Source: JANQTF01 sp036835375
GTDB lineage: Bacteria; Bacteroidota; Bacteroidia; J057
DNA: 22,786 nucleotides
Direction of reading: 5' to 3'
Assembly (NCBI GenBank): GCA_036835375.1
Contig: DAITMB010000083.1
Location: 1 to 22,786, forward strand
Shown: positions 1 through 7,590 of the stretch, in pieces
Position numbering within the stretch: position 1 is the first letter of the stretch
Layout of the letters: the number at the start of each line of letters is the position of its first letter
The notes under the pieces: generated by a model
The model's database searches: none
What the model was told of the DNA's origin: nothing
What the model saw: only the letters and a program-made list of their open reading frames with translations
Translations under genes and position numbers: made by a program

Positions 1-192
1 AGCTAGTTGAGTATTGTTTCGCACCCCTGCCAGCCCATTCACCGGCCCAGGGTTCGCGGTCCAAAAGGCGGGGTTGAGGGTGCCTGACTCGAAGTCTTCG
101 AAGAAGATCGTCGTTTGTGCGGGTAGCCATGGCGCAAAAAGAAGCAGGAGGGCCACTAAGAGCGGCCGAAAGAGAGAATCAATGTGTTGCAT
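1..192 (-). CDS. Secreted protein, N-terminal fragment (runs off left edge)
   Basis: The minus strand is open from an ATG at 192 to the window edge (64 codons). The product begins with a typical type I signal peptide: a basic Arg near residue 9, a Leu/Val/Ala-rich core, and a likely cleavage after the APWLPAQ region at about residues 21-27. The mature part starts TTIFFEDFESGTLNP and continues FWTANPGPVNG. This FxEDFESG...P..W pattern is common at the start of secreted Bacteroidota proteins with a jelly-roll (MAM/LamG-like) domain, often exported by the type IX system, but the sorting domain would lie outside the window. The family is unknown. The gene lies 72 bp downstream of, and in the same direction as, the lipoprotein gene ending at 265. 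The signal peptide is seen directly; secretion is inferred from it. Confidence 0.75.
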   Translation of the reverse strand, partial: MQHIDSLFRPLLVALLLLFAPWLPAQTTIFFEDFESGTLNPAFWTANPGPVNGLAGVRNNTQLA

Positions 193-264
193 AATGAGGA
201 GGGAATCAAATGAAAAATGGGGGAGTAAATGCATGCCACATCGCTACCCCCTAGGGGCCCAGAA

Positions 265-786
265 TTACTGCCACTTTACCTGATCGGCTTCGCCTTTTGC
301 CTCGATCTTGTCGCCCGGATTGTTTGGATCTGTGAGGACGATGTCGAAGCTTCCTGAAAAGGTCTGGTTGGCACGGTCGATCTGTGTGAGGGTGAAAGAC
401 CCGGATTCGATGATATAATTGGCGGGGAGATTGGGGGAGCCTCCGCTGTAAGTGGCATACAGCCCGTCTTCGCCAATTTCCGTTGCATCGAAACGGTCAT
501 TGGCCGCCAGTACGCCACGGGAGGAGGTAAGAAACAGGCTCAGAATATTTAGTGCGCCATTTGCGAGGGAAATGCTCAGTACTTCTGCGGTGGCAGATGG
601 CGACACAAGTTGGGCCACTACGAGCATAGTCGAGGAAGGCGTGCCCCCGATCACGATCGAAAACTCGCCTTCTTTGGGCGTGGGTACGTCGTTGCTTTTG
701 CAACCAGAAAAGAGCATTAAGCCCGACAAAATGATCAAGAGAGAGACTGCTTTGCCAAGAGCTGTGTAAATGTTTGTTGTGGTCAA
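265..786 (-). CDS. Putative lipoprotein, start uncertain
   Basis: The minus-strand frame is open from 1011 down to a stop at 265-267. The convincing part begins with a hydrophobic segment (AVSLLIILSGLMLF) and the lipobox FSGC, then Lys-Ser-Asn-Asp, as expected for a lipoprotein signal peptide. The only in-frame ATGs are at 1011, which adds about 75 implausible residues, and inside the signal peptide. I therefore suggest a TTG start at 786, giving a 173-aa precursor with the lipid-modified Cys at residue 29. The C-terminal half contains SGSFTLTQIDRANQTFSGSF, which resembles the beta-rich repeat strand of DUF6252-like Bacteroidota lipoproteins. No catalytic motif is visible. It probably sits in the outer membrane or periplasm. 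The frame is secure; the start and family are weak. Confidence 0.65.
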   Translation of the reverse strand: MTTTNIYTALGKAVSLLIILSGLMLFSGCKSNDVPTPKEGEFSIVIGGTPSSTMLVVAQLVSPSATAEVLSISLANGALNILSLFLTSSRGVLAANDRFDATEIGEDGLYATYSGGSPNLPANYIIESGSFTLTQIDRANQTFSGSFDIVLTDPNNPGDKIEAKGEADQVKWQ

Positions 787-1156
787 TTTGTAGAGGTCAA
801 AGAAATAGTGAAAAAAAATGCGAAATCTATCGAGAGCAGCGCGCCATTTCACTAGCCCCTGGCACCTGAGGATGGGTTTACAATGTGTCAAGAAGAACAG
901 TCGATTAGAATTAGTTGTCAAGTATAGGTAATATAAATTCCAGTTTGAGGAATATTCACGGCATGCAAAAAACGCATATTTATTAAATCCAGTCGATAGG
1001 AGACACGGCATTATACTACGGACCGTTAATTAATCATTATATTTTTCAATAACGCTTGATTTTGTTAAATTAACACTTACATTCGCTGCGCATATGCTTG
1101 ATATATGTAAATTTAAAATTAGTTAAATATACACATCATCGCTAATTCGGGTCACC
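787..1156. other. Intergenic region between divergent genes
   Basis: This is an AT-rich gap (especially about 1010-1140) between the minus-strand lipoprotein gene and the plus-strand gene at 1157. It probably carries promoters in both directions. The lipoprotein frame stays open as far as 1011, so part of it could be coding if translation begins upstream of 786, but the amino acids there look non-coding. I see no RNA gene or strong hairpin. Confidence 0.5.
1056..1085 (+). promoter_or_regulatory. Possible Bacteroidota-type promoter for the 1157 gene run
   Basis: TTG at 1056-1058 is followed after 19 bases by TACATTCG at 1078-1085, one mismatch from the Bacteroidota -7 consensus TAnnTTTG. It lies about 70 bp upstream of the ATG at 1157. 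The surrounding DNA is AT-rich, so a chance match is quite possible. Confidence 0.25.
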
Positions 1157-2869
1157 ATGAATACAAAAATTACACTATTGTGTCTGTTCGCATGGATTTG
1201 CGCAGTACCCATTTTGGGACAGAGCGAGCAGGACTACGGTCTCATCTACGCCCGAAGTTCTGTGAGTTATATTGTCATCAACAACAATATCAGCCAACAA
1301 CACAAACAGCTACTGGACGCTCATTGGCCCACCCTCATCACGCAAACGCGGGATCGCTTTGATCTCAACCCTATTCCGACAGTGTCGCTCCAGCCACCAG
1401 CATCATTGAGTAGCTCCATTTTGTCGGAATTGCAAGCACAGCGAGTTCCCAATCAATTGATGGCATTCTGGTGGAATAGAAAACCAGATGGCAGCTTTGA
1501 CATTGAGCGCGTGGGCGATCGCGGCGTGTACAATGCGACTGACAGAGAGCTCATGCAGTATGAGGGAGATATACGTGGGATGGCGAAGGTCCGAGACCAG
1601 GGGCAGGCGCTTATCGGCAAGAGCCTGATCATTGTGCTGGAGTTTCAGTCTGTTCAAACTTACGAAGAGTATTACAACCGTCGGGACTCCATAGGCAGGG
1701 CGACTGCTACTCGGAATAACACTCAGTTTACGCCCGTGGAGCGTGTCTATCGCGGTTATATGGCTGATGTGACTGCCAGGCGCTACCGATTGCAATTTTC
1801 ACCCGAAATCCAGGACCACTTCTACGGACAACTCTGGCTCGACGGGACTGAACCTGCGACTGAAATTGAAGCCAGGAAGGCCAAATTTGAGTCATTTGAC
1901 TTTCCCATCGTATTGGATGGAACGGAAACCTTCAAAGCACAAGGGAGAGCCAGGCTCGACGGGCAGCAAGGCACGGGGCAGTTGATCCAAATGATCGATC
2001 AAATGAGAGTAGGATCTGCTCCGGTCACCATGGAAGGCTTTTTCCTGAAAATGGTGGAAGATGCGAAGACCAAAATAGACGAAAAGTTGGAAAGCGAAAT
2101 AAGCGTGAGGGCGTCTTTGTTTGCGACCAAACCCCTTCAAGCTAAAATTGGAACCAAGGAAGGACTTCGGATAGATTCGCGGTACTTTGTGTATGAATAT
2201 GTTCAAAACAAGCAAGGAGAAACGTTGATGCGACGCACTGGCGTCATTCGCGCCAAGGAAGTATCCAACAACAAAAAGGTGGCAACTGGCAATACCACTC
2301 CTTCAACATTTTATCAAATTACGGGCAAAAAACTAGATCCCGGAATGCTCCTGGAAGAGAAAAACGAAATTGGGTTGTTTGTAGGGGTCCTATACGGCGA
2401 AAGTGAGGCAGGTGGGTTGTCGCTCACCGCCGACTACATGGCTAGTAAAATCACTCATGTTGGTCATTTTACTGGGTTTTTTGTTACCGGAACTGCCACC
2501 TTTAGCAATAGAATGTATTACGGCCAAGACTACAGTTTTCTGCGGCTCGGCCTCGGTTTGCGCAAAGATCACTATTTGGTAAAGTTCGTGAGGGTAGGTA
2601 TAGGTCTGGAGGGCGGTTTCGAATCTGCGACATACTCCGGTAATGAGGAGGCTTATGCCAACACCTGGTATGGGACTCCTACCCTGGAAGTAGGGCTTCA
2701 CCTGAGGCACGATGTTCAGTTGATAGCACGTGCCAACTACTTTGTGTGGCTTGGGGCTCCGACCGACACGGAAGGTAACGAGTTCTCCGCCACTTGGTCC
2801 GAGCTGTTTCCAGGAAGGGGCCTTTCCAATACTTTTAGCCCACAATTTGGGTTTCGAGTCAACCTTTGA
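1157..2869 (+). CDS. Exported protein with putative C-terminal outer-membrane beta-barrel
   Basis: This 570-aa protein has a clear signal peptide (residues 1-21, ending VPILGQ). Residues about 20-330 are a mixed soluble region of unknown fold. Around 330-400 a segment containing AKIGTKEGLRIDSRYFVYEY, then RRTGVIRAKEV and KKVATG, resembles the small beta-barrel domains that read Gly-hold-Asp type motifs in FlgT-C-like proteins; this is inference. The last ~165 residues are amphipathic beta-strands rich in Gly and aromatics (GLFVGVLYG, FLRLGLGLRKDHY, GFRVNL at the end), consistent with an outer-membrane beta-barrel. It is the first gene of a run of four same-strand genes for exported proteins. 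I remember similar sequences in other Bacteroidota but cannot name a function. Confidence 0.8.
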   Translation: MNTKITLLCLFAWICAVPILGQSEQDYGLIYARSSVSYIVINNNISQQHKQLLDAHWPTLITQTRDRFDLNPIPTVSLQPPASLSSSILSELQAQRVPNQLMAFWWNRKPDGSFDIERVGDRGVYNATDRELMQYEGDIRGMAKVRDQGQALIGKSLIIVLEFQSVQTYEEYYNRRDSIGRATATRNNTQFTPVERVYRGYMADVTARRYRLQFSPEIQDHFYGQLWLDGTEPATEIEARKAKFESFDFPIVLDGTETFKAQGRARLDGQQGTGQLIQMIDQMRVGSAPVTMEGFFLKMVEDAKTKIDEKLESEISVRASLFATKPLQAKIGTKEGLRIDSRYFVYEYVQNKQGETLMRRTGVIRAKEVSNNKKVATGNTTPSTFYQITGKKLDPGMLLEEKNEIGLFVGVLYGESEAGGLSLTADYMASKITHVGHFTGFFVTGTATFSNRMYYGQDYSFLRLGLGLRKDHYLVKFVRVGIGLEGGFESATYSGNEEAYANTWYGTPTLEVGLHLRHDVQLIARANYFVWLGAPTDTEGNEFSATWSELFPGRGLSNTFSPQFGFRVNL

Positions 2870-2954
2870 TGAAGGGCCGCTCCAGACCAGGTAAGATTTA
2901 ATCATTCGTTCCCTCAACCCCATATTATTCACTCCCACATTAAGCCTCATCCTT

Positions 2955-3452
2955 ATGCATCGCTACGTTTTCATTTTGCTGGCAACTACAGCCTTGATCC
3001 TGTCGGGCTGTAAATTTCAAAAGCGCAGCGCGGTATTTTACGATTACGAAGTAGAGTGCAATGGCACTGGCCGCCAGGGTTCCACTCAACTCAAAGTGTG
3101 GAGCTATGCCAAGAACTACGATCGAGCCGTCGAATTAGCCAAAAAGCATGCAGTCCACGCGCTCATATTTAAGGGGGTAGCTACAGGCACAGGGGGGTGC
3201 AACAATCGACCTCTCTGTACCGATCCGAATGCAGAGAGAGAGCATACCCTCTATTTTGAATCCTTTTTCAGTAACAATGGCAAGTACCTCAATTTTGTCT
3301 CGCTGAGCAATGACGGTACCATTGATCCCAAAGACCGAGTTCGTGTGGGCAAAAAGTATAAAATTGGCGTCAATGTCTTCGTGATGCACAGCGAGCTTAG
3401 GAAGGAGTTGGAAGCTGCTAAAATCATTAAGTCCTTGGGTAGCGGTTTCTGA
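2955..3452 (+). CDS. Conserved Bacteroidota lipoprotein
   Basis: A 165-aa precursor with a lipoprotein signal peptide; the lipobox LSGC puts the lipidated Cys at residue 19. The mature part contains YDRAVELAKKHAVHALIFKG, a helix-strand pattern also seen in LPP20/CsgG-like domains where a signature helix precedes a core strand. It ends in a conserved-looking stretch: FVSLSNDGTIDPKDR, VGKKYKIGVNVFV and finally LRKELEAAKIIKSLGSGF. I recall close relatives in Bacteroides and allies, annotated only as hypothetical. It follows the 570-aa gene after 85 bp and precedes the DUF6175 gene by 115 bp. It is probably a periplasm-facing outer-membrane lipoprotein acting with its neighbours; that role is inference. 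Confidence 0.8.
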   Translation: MHRYVFILLATTALILSGCKFQKRSAVFYDYEVECNGTGRQGSTQLKVWSYAKNYDRAVELAKKHAVHALIFKGVATGTGGCNNRPLCTDPNAEREHTLYFESFFSNNGKYLNFVSLSNDGTIDPKDRVRVGKKYKIGVNVFVMHSELRKELEAAKIIKSLGSGF

Positions 3453-3567
3453 CCTGCCAGAAATCTGTTCCAGATGCCGCCACGCTAGAATCAAGCAGCT
3501 AGCTCATTGTCTGTAGAATCCATGCAGGATTTTACCCCCCTCCACTTCTTCTCTTACAAATTCTCCT

Positions 3568-4536
3568 ATGAAAGCTCATCGTATATATGTCCTCCTTTGG
3601 GTAAGCCTTTGTACTTTCAGCATCCAAGCTTGGGGACAAGCCAAAAAGCCAACGATCATGATTGTTCCATCTGATGCCTATTGTATTGACAGAGGCTTCA
3701 CGATGACTTTTGACAACCAGGGCAGATCGGTCACGCTTCCTGATTACAAAGCCGCCTTGCAACAGGACAACGAGCTACGGCTCGTCATCACCAAAATAGG
3801 CGAGATGATGGTCGAGAGAGGCTTTCCTTTGAAAGATCTGGAAACAGAGTTGAAGAATCTCGACAATCGTACAGCAGAAATAGACATGTTCCAGTCCAGG
3901 AGCGGAGCTGGCATCGTAGAAAGTCCGATCGATGTACTGAAAAAGACGGCCAAGGCAGATATCGTCATGGATTTGGACTTCACGGTCAAAAGCCAGGGAC
4001 CTCGAAAGTATATCACCTTTGTCCTGAGAGGGTTGGACGCATATACCGCCGAACAAGTCGCCGGTGCGAGCGGCTCAGGGGAGCCTTCTCTCAACACTAC
4101 GCCTGAAGGCTTGATGGAAGAGGCTGTGCTCTCCTACATCGACAGGTTCAACAACCAACTTCGAGACCACTTCAATGATCTCTTTGAAAAGGGCCGCAAA
4201 GTGACTGTTCGAATTCAGATCCTCGACAGCTCTCCAGTGGACCTCTTGGAGGAGTTCAACTACGAAGGGGAAAACCTTGAATTAGGAGAGGTCATTGATG
4301 ACTGGATGGCCAAAAATGCTGTGATGGGGCGCTACAACTACGCCGATGGCTCCGAAAACTTCCTCCTCTTTCAGGAAGTTCGGATTCCACTTTTTGATGA
4401 AAGGGAACGCGCCATGGACACCAGCCGTTTCTTGCGTGACCTGCGCAGCACACTCAGCCAACTTCCTTTCGGTCTTGAGTCGCGAATCTATACCCGAGGG
4501 CTGGGAGAAGCCTGGATCATCATTGGCGACAAATAA
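3568..4536 (+). CDS. DUF6175 family exported protein
   Basis: A 322-aa protein with a signal peptide (to about residue 24, IQAWGQ). The mature part starts with PTIMIVPSDAYC and contains FDNQGRSVTLPDYKAALQQD, VITKIGEMMVERGFPLKDLE, ADIVMDLDFTV and VLRGLDAYTAEQVAGASG, and ends TRGLGEAWIIIGDK. I recognise these as the conserved blocks of the DUF6175 family of Bacteroidota. The family has no established function to my knowledge. The 'GEMMVERGFPLKDLE...ADIVMDLDF' layout resembles CsgG/LpoB-like domains, where an ageing-helix/strand core binds envelope partners; this is inference. It is followed after only 20 bp by the gene at 4557, so the two are very likely co-transcribed. Confidence 0.85.
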   Translation: MKAHRIYVLLWVSLCTFSIQAWGQAKKPTIMIVPSDAYCIDRGFTMTFDNQGRSVTLPDYKAALQQDNELRLVITKIGEMMVERGFPLKDLETELKNLDNRTAEIDMFQSRSGAGIVESPIDVLKKTAKADIVMDLDFTVKSQGPRKYITFVLRGLDAYTAEQVAGASGSGEPSLNTTPEGLMEEAVLSYIDRFNNQLRDHFNDLFEKGRKVTVRIQILDSSPVDLLEEFNYEGENLELGEVIDDWMAKNAVMGRYNYADGSENFLLFQEVRIPLFDERERAMDTSRFLRDLRSTLSQLPFGLESRIYTRGLGEAWIIIGDK

Positions 4537-4556
4537 CCACTAACCCCTCTTTTGTT

Positions 4557-5531
4557 ATGAAATTTATTCGGCCCCTTACCTATATCCTCCTCCTCTTGAG
4601 CTGGATCCCTCTCGCGGCGCAAAACAACGAGGGGGAAATGGACGATCGTGGACGCATACCGCTCACGCCCATTGTCTCACCACAAACTGAAAGTATCTCT
4701 GGTTCCGCCACCCAGAATTTGCTCTCTAAACTCCAACATGCCGCCAACGAAAACGGCCTCGGTGCCACCACCGCCAATGGTCGATTCCTTCTGGTAGCCA
4801 ATGTGAACATTGTCACAAAAGACATCACCTCAACAGCACCTCCGATGGTCGCCCTCAACATTGACCTGGATCTCGTGATGGTGGATTATCTCACCCAGCA
4901 AACCTTTAGCAGTACCAGCATCCCGCTCAAAGGAGTCGGCCAAAATGAGACAAAAGCAATGATCCAAGCTTTGAGGGCGCTAAGTGACACCAACGACAAA
5001 CTCCAGCGCTGCCTCACGCAAGGGAAGACCCGGATCATCGAATTCTACAACACCCAGTGCGACTTTATTATCAAAGAAGCCCAGACTTTGGCAAGCATGC
5101 AGCAATTCGAACAAGCGATCGCCAAACTCACCAGTGTGCCAGTGGTATGCAAAGATTGTTATTTCAGAGCCATGAATGAGGCTGGCACCATCTTCGATCA
5201 ATACCAGGACTTTCTCTGTGAGAAAAACTTCGCAGCAGCCAAGTCAGTCTGGATTGCCAATCCTAATTCGCGAGGCGCCAACGCGATCATCCCATATCTT
5301 GCCAACCTGCTGCCCAATGCCGCCTGCTACGAGGAGGCACAAACTTTGGTCCAGGAAGTGCGAACCAAGGTACGCCAAGACGAGCAGCGCGACTGGGACT
5401 TTATGCTGAAAACTTGGGATGACAGAGTGGACCTGCAACGTCAACGCATAGATGCCTATCGTCAAGTAGGCGTTGCTTTTGGCCAGAACCAACCTCAAGT
5501 GAATTATCAGCTGGACTTTATTCGCTGGTAA
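4557..5531 (+). CDS. Exported LPP20/CsgG-like protein with TPR-like C-terminus
   Basis: A 324-aa protein with a signal peptide cut near LAAQ (residue ~21). Residues about 50-150 form an alpha/beta domain (RFLLVANVNIVTKDI, VALNIDLDLVMVDY, then SIPLKGVGQNETKAMIQALR) of the kind seen in LPP20, FlgT-N and CsgG accessory proteins. Residues about 150-300 are helical with a TPR-like signature, FEQAIAKLTSVPVVCKDCYF, and spaced cysteines. It ends with a short helical tail. It starts 20 bp after the DUF6175 gene and closes the four-gene run. I recall homologues beside DUF6175 genes elsewhere in Bacteroidota, but not a function. A scaffold or adaptor role in an envelope complex is inference. Confidence 0.8.
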   Translation: MKFIRPLTYILLLLSWIPLAAQNNEGEMDDRGRIPLTPIVSPQTESISGSATQNLLSKLQHAANENGLGATTANGRFLLVANVNIVTKDITSTAPPMVALNIDLDLVMVDYLTQQTFSSTSIPLKGVGQNETKAMIQALRALSDTNDKLQRCLTQGKTRIIEFYNTQCDFIIKEAQTLASMQQFEQAIAKLTSVPVVCKDCYFRAMNEAGTIFDQYQDFLCEKNFAAAKSVWIANPNSRGANAIIPYLANLLPNAACYEEAQTLVQEVRTKVRQDEQRDWDFMLKTWDDRVDLQRQRIDAYRQVGVAFGQNQPQVNYQLDFIRW

Positions 5532-5594
5532 GGTAAAAAATGAGTTTGTGGAATCGCTGGGTGGAAGGGATGCGAAGGAACAAAAGGGTTGGTC

Positions 5595-5610
5595 TCTACC
5601 GGATGGTAGA
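5595..5610. repeat. Perfect short hairpin after the four-gene run
   Basis: TCTACC at 5595-5600 and GGTAGA at 5605-5610 form a perfect 6-bp stem with a GGAT loop. It lies 64 bp after the stop at 5531, in the 249-bp gap between convergent genes. No T-run follows on either strand, so it is not a convincing terminator, though a Rho-independent role in RNA stability is possible. Confidence 0.3.
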
Positions 5611-5780
5611 AGGATGTTGGGCTCCATGATTCTTTTGACAGGAGGCATATTCCTTACTGCGAGAGGACTGGGGAGGGGAAGATGTTTCGCAGCGTCTCAT
5701 CGGCGGCTCCTAAGTGGCTACATTCATACGACCTTGGTTGCGGGCTTGTAAGTTAGGATGGACAGCCGGAAGGAGATAAA

Positions 5781-6536
5781 TCAGGGTGTCATAGCGAGGC
5801 GGAAACCTAAGGTCCCGGAAAGATAGTCAGGACTGTCGCTAATGCGATAAGCAACGTGTTGAACTGTGAGTTCATTGGCCCAACTGCCGCCTCGATAAAC
5901 CCGGTTGGAGCTTGCCGGGATTTCCCAGGCAGAGCCATCTGTAGGCGCGCCAGTGTAGCTTTCATGGTGCCAGTCTTGGCACCATTCCCACACATTACCG
6001 CTCATGTCGTAGAGACCGAGCTGGCTGGGGGACTTTTGTCCCACAGGGCTGGGTTTATCTCCTGAGTTGGAAACATACCAAGCAAAGTTGATTAAATCGG
6101 TTTCTTCACTCGTGCCTGCCCATTTTGTTCGGTTACTGGCTCCACCCCCTGCCGCATACTCCCACTCTGCTTCGGTAGGTAAGCGATAGGATTGGCTTGT
6201 TTGTTGGTTCAACTTCTGGATAAATTGTTGCACGTCATCCCACGAGACACTTTCCACGGGGCATTTTTCACATTTATCAAAAAAGCTGGGATTATTTCCC
6301 ATGATTTCCTGCCATTGCTGCTGGGTGACCTCGAAGGCCCCGAGGTAGAAATCGGGAACGTGCACGCTATGAATAGGTTTTTCGTCAGGGTATTCATCGC
6401 TTCCCATTAGAAAGGTTCCACCATCCACCCGCACCATCTCGCCTGCGAAAGGATCGGAGTAGGAGGAGAGCGAATCCCTTTCCTGCGCAAAAGCAGGCGG
6501 TACCAGCAGCAAAAGCCAAATCAATCTATAAACCAT
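5781..6536 (-). CDS. Exported SUMF1/FGE-fold protein without catalytic cysteines
   Basis: From the ATG at 6536 the product is 251 aa, with a signal peptide (LIWLLLLVPPAFAQ, cut about residue 18). The frame extends upstream to 6656, but those residues belong to decayed DNA. The formylglycine-generating-enzyme-type fold is clear: VDGGTFLMGSD (38-47), FEVTQQQW (68-75), YRLPTEAEWEYAAGG (117-131), GLYDMSGNVWEWCQDW (174-189), RVYRGGSW (212-219) and GFRLAM (244-249). In true FGE a Cys pair lies between the RGGSW block and the GFR block; here that stretch (ANELTVQHVAYR) has none. It is therefore probably not a sulfatase-activating enzyme but one of the many SUMF1-domain proteins of unclear binding or structural role. 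It is convergent with the gene ending at 5531. Confidence 0.88.
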   Translation of the reverse strand: MVYRLIWLLLLVPPAFAQERDSLSSYSDPFAGEMVRVDGGTFLMGSDEYPDEKPIHSVHVPDFYLGAFEVTQQQWQEIMGNNPSFFDKCEKCPVESVSWDDVQQFIQKLNQQTSQSYRLPTEAEWEYAAGGGASNRTKWAGTSEETDLINFAWYVSNSGDKPSPVGQKSPSQLGLYDMSGNVWEWCQDWHHESYTGAPTDGSAWEIPASSNRVYRGGSWANELTVQHVAYRISDSPDYLSGTLGFRLAMTP

Positions 6537-6627
6537 CGGGAATTTCACAAGAGGATGATAGGCAAGATGGGAAAGTAATTCATCTGTTAAGGTCAATACC
6601 TGTGCAGAAAGGATTGGGAGTCTCCGG

Positions 6628-6821
6628 TTATTGTAATTTGACAAGGCGGGAGCCAAGGTAAGAAACGCTGGCGACTGTGATGGGGAGGTTATTGGGTTTT
6701 GCAGTGCGATATTGGCTGTGGCGGGTGCATTGAGAAAAGCTGGAGACTGTCAGGAAGTTATCATATCTGCCAGCCTACCAACCAGTGTTGGAGATAGATT
6801 TTGGTCAAACAGCAGCTTCAT
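6628..6821 (-). pseudogene. Decayed DUF5615 (PIN-like) toxin gene
   Basis: Starting at an ATG at 6821, the minus strand reads MKLLFDQNLSPTLVGRLADM, the N-terminus typical of DUF5615 proteins, which carry the first acidic residue of a PIN-like nuclease site. It stops at 6750 after 23 residues. The similarity then continues in other frames: LPDSLQLF at 6733-6756, then AKPNNLPITV at 6673-6702 (compare the family's A-K-x-N-N-x-x-I-V-T-x-D), and LGSRLVKLQ ending near 6631. Several frameshifts and loss of the central Asp residues make it non-functional. Its start overlaps the frame-corrected end of the DUF433 gene by four bases (ATGA), the usual arrangement for this antitoxin-toxin pair. Family assignment rests on recognised sequence, without a database search. 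Confidence 0.7.
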
Positions 6822-7047
6822 ACCCCCTTTAGCAACAACTGACTCTGGTCGCGGTCTGCTGCATAGGGGCCTGGCAAGCCAGCAAATCTTCGCGTGTGAG
6901 ATAGGGAAAATCAGCCAGAACTTCCTCGAAGGTCATGCCAGCGGCAAGGTAGCTCTGCACGTCATACACCGTCATTCTCATCCCTCGAATACAGGGCTTG
7001 CCGCTTCGTTTGCCGGGTTCGAGGGTGATATATTTTCTATAATCCAT
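6818..7047 (-). pseudogene. DUF433 antitoxin gene with a 3' frameshift
   Basis: The ATG at 7047 is preceded by a purine-rich AAAAGGA. The product begins MDYRKYITLEPGKRSGKPCI and continues RGMRMTVYDV, YLAAGMTFEEVLADFPYLTREDLLAC: the full DUF433 helix-turn-helix domain. After Cys58 the frame departs and stops at 6829 (72 aa). Shifting frame at about 6866-6867, as if two extra bases were present, restores YAADRDQSQLLLKGV with a stop at 6818-6820, which matches the normal family C-terminus. DUF433 proteins are antitoxins paired with DUF5615 toxins. Because the toxin gene downstream is ruined, the antitoxin gene is probably decaying, although the altered 72-aa protein could still fold and bind DNA. 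Confidence 0.75.
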
Positions 7048-7266
7048 TGTGTAGTTCCTTTTCGCTGTCTTACGAAGATAAAAACAAAGTTCATTTATCT
7101 CCTTCGTTGAGAGGATTGGGGAAGGGGAAAGGACTCGTTTGACTTTGAAAAGGACAGAGCTTTGATAGCTGATCCAAGCCGATGGCATTTTCTTCCCCGA
7201 CCCCGGCAAAGGTCGCACGCACCCATCCCTCCGCCATGTGATATAGGCTAGTCCTACCCGGAAAGC

Positions 7267-7590
7267 TCAGCAGAAATAGAAAATGGCTGTTTCAATTGAG
7301 GTGTTCTGCCAAGTCGGATTTCTAGGTTCAGGTTGTTGCGCCTCCAGGATCGGTTTCGGTCTTGCCGTCAGGAAATTCAGGATCTTGTCTGGGTGGGAAT
7401 CGATTTCAGCAAGCACCGTAGGATCTTCCAGACTCAGATAAAAAGCCTTTTTATGTCGTGAAGTCAACTCGCTAAATAATAACCGAAGCAAGGAGGTTTT
7501 ACCCACCTGCCTCGCACCAGTGATGATGCTAAACTCCTTGTGACTGAGGTGCCTCTCAATATCTGGATACAATGTTCGCTGAAGGATCAT
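7267..7590 (-). pseudogene. N-terminal stub of a DUF4143-type AAA ATPase
   Basis: From the ATG at 7590 the product is 107 aa. It begins MILQRTLYPDIERHL and has a Walker A motif GARQVGKTSLL (residues 25-35) and then KKAFYLSLEDPTVLAEIDSHP. This is the opening of the AAA_14/DUF4143 family, normally about 370-400 aa. After about residue 80 the similarity ends; there is no Walker B, no sensor residues and no DUF4143 domain before the stop at 7267. I call it a truncated remnant. It sits beside the decayed DUF433/DUF5615 pair. Intact members are common mobile-like ORFans of bacterial genomes with unclear function. Confidence 0.75.

Noticed and set aside
248..257. CCCCTAGGGG palindrome between the two leftmost genes
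   Set aside because: No loop and no T-run, so not a terminator; ten bases are too short to call a site without other copies nearby.
7154..7240. Short minus-strand frame starting MAEGWVRATFAG between the DUF433 gene and the ATPase stub
   Set aside because: About 48 codons, no recognised family, and the surrounding DNA is decayed; nothing but an open frame supports it.
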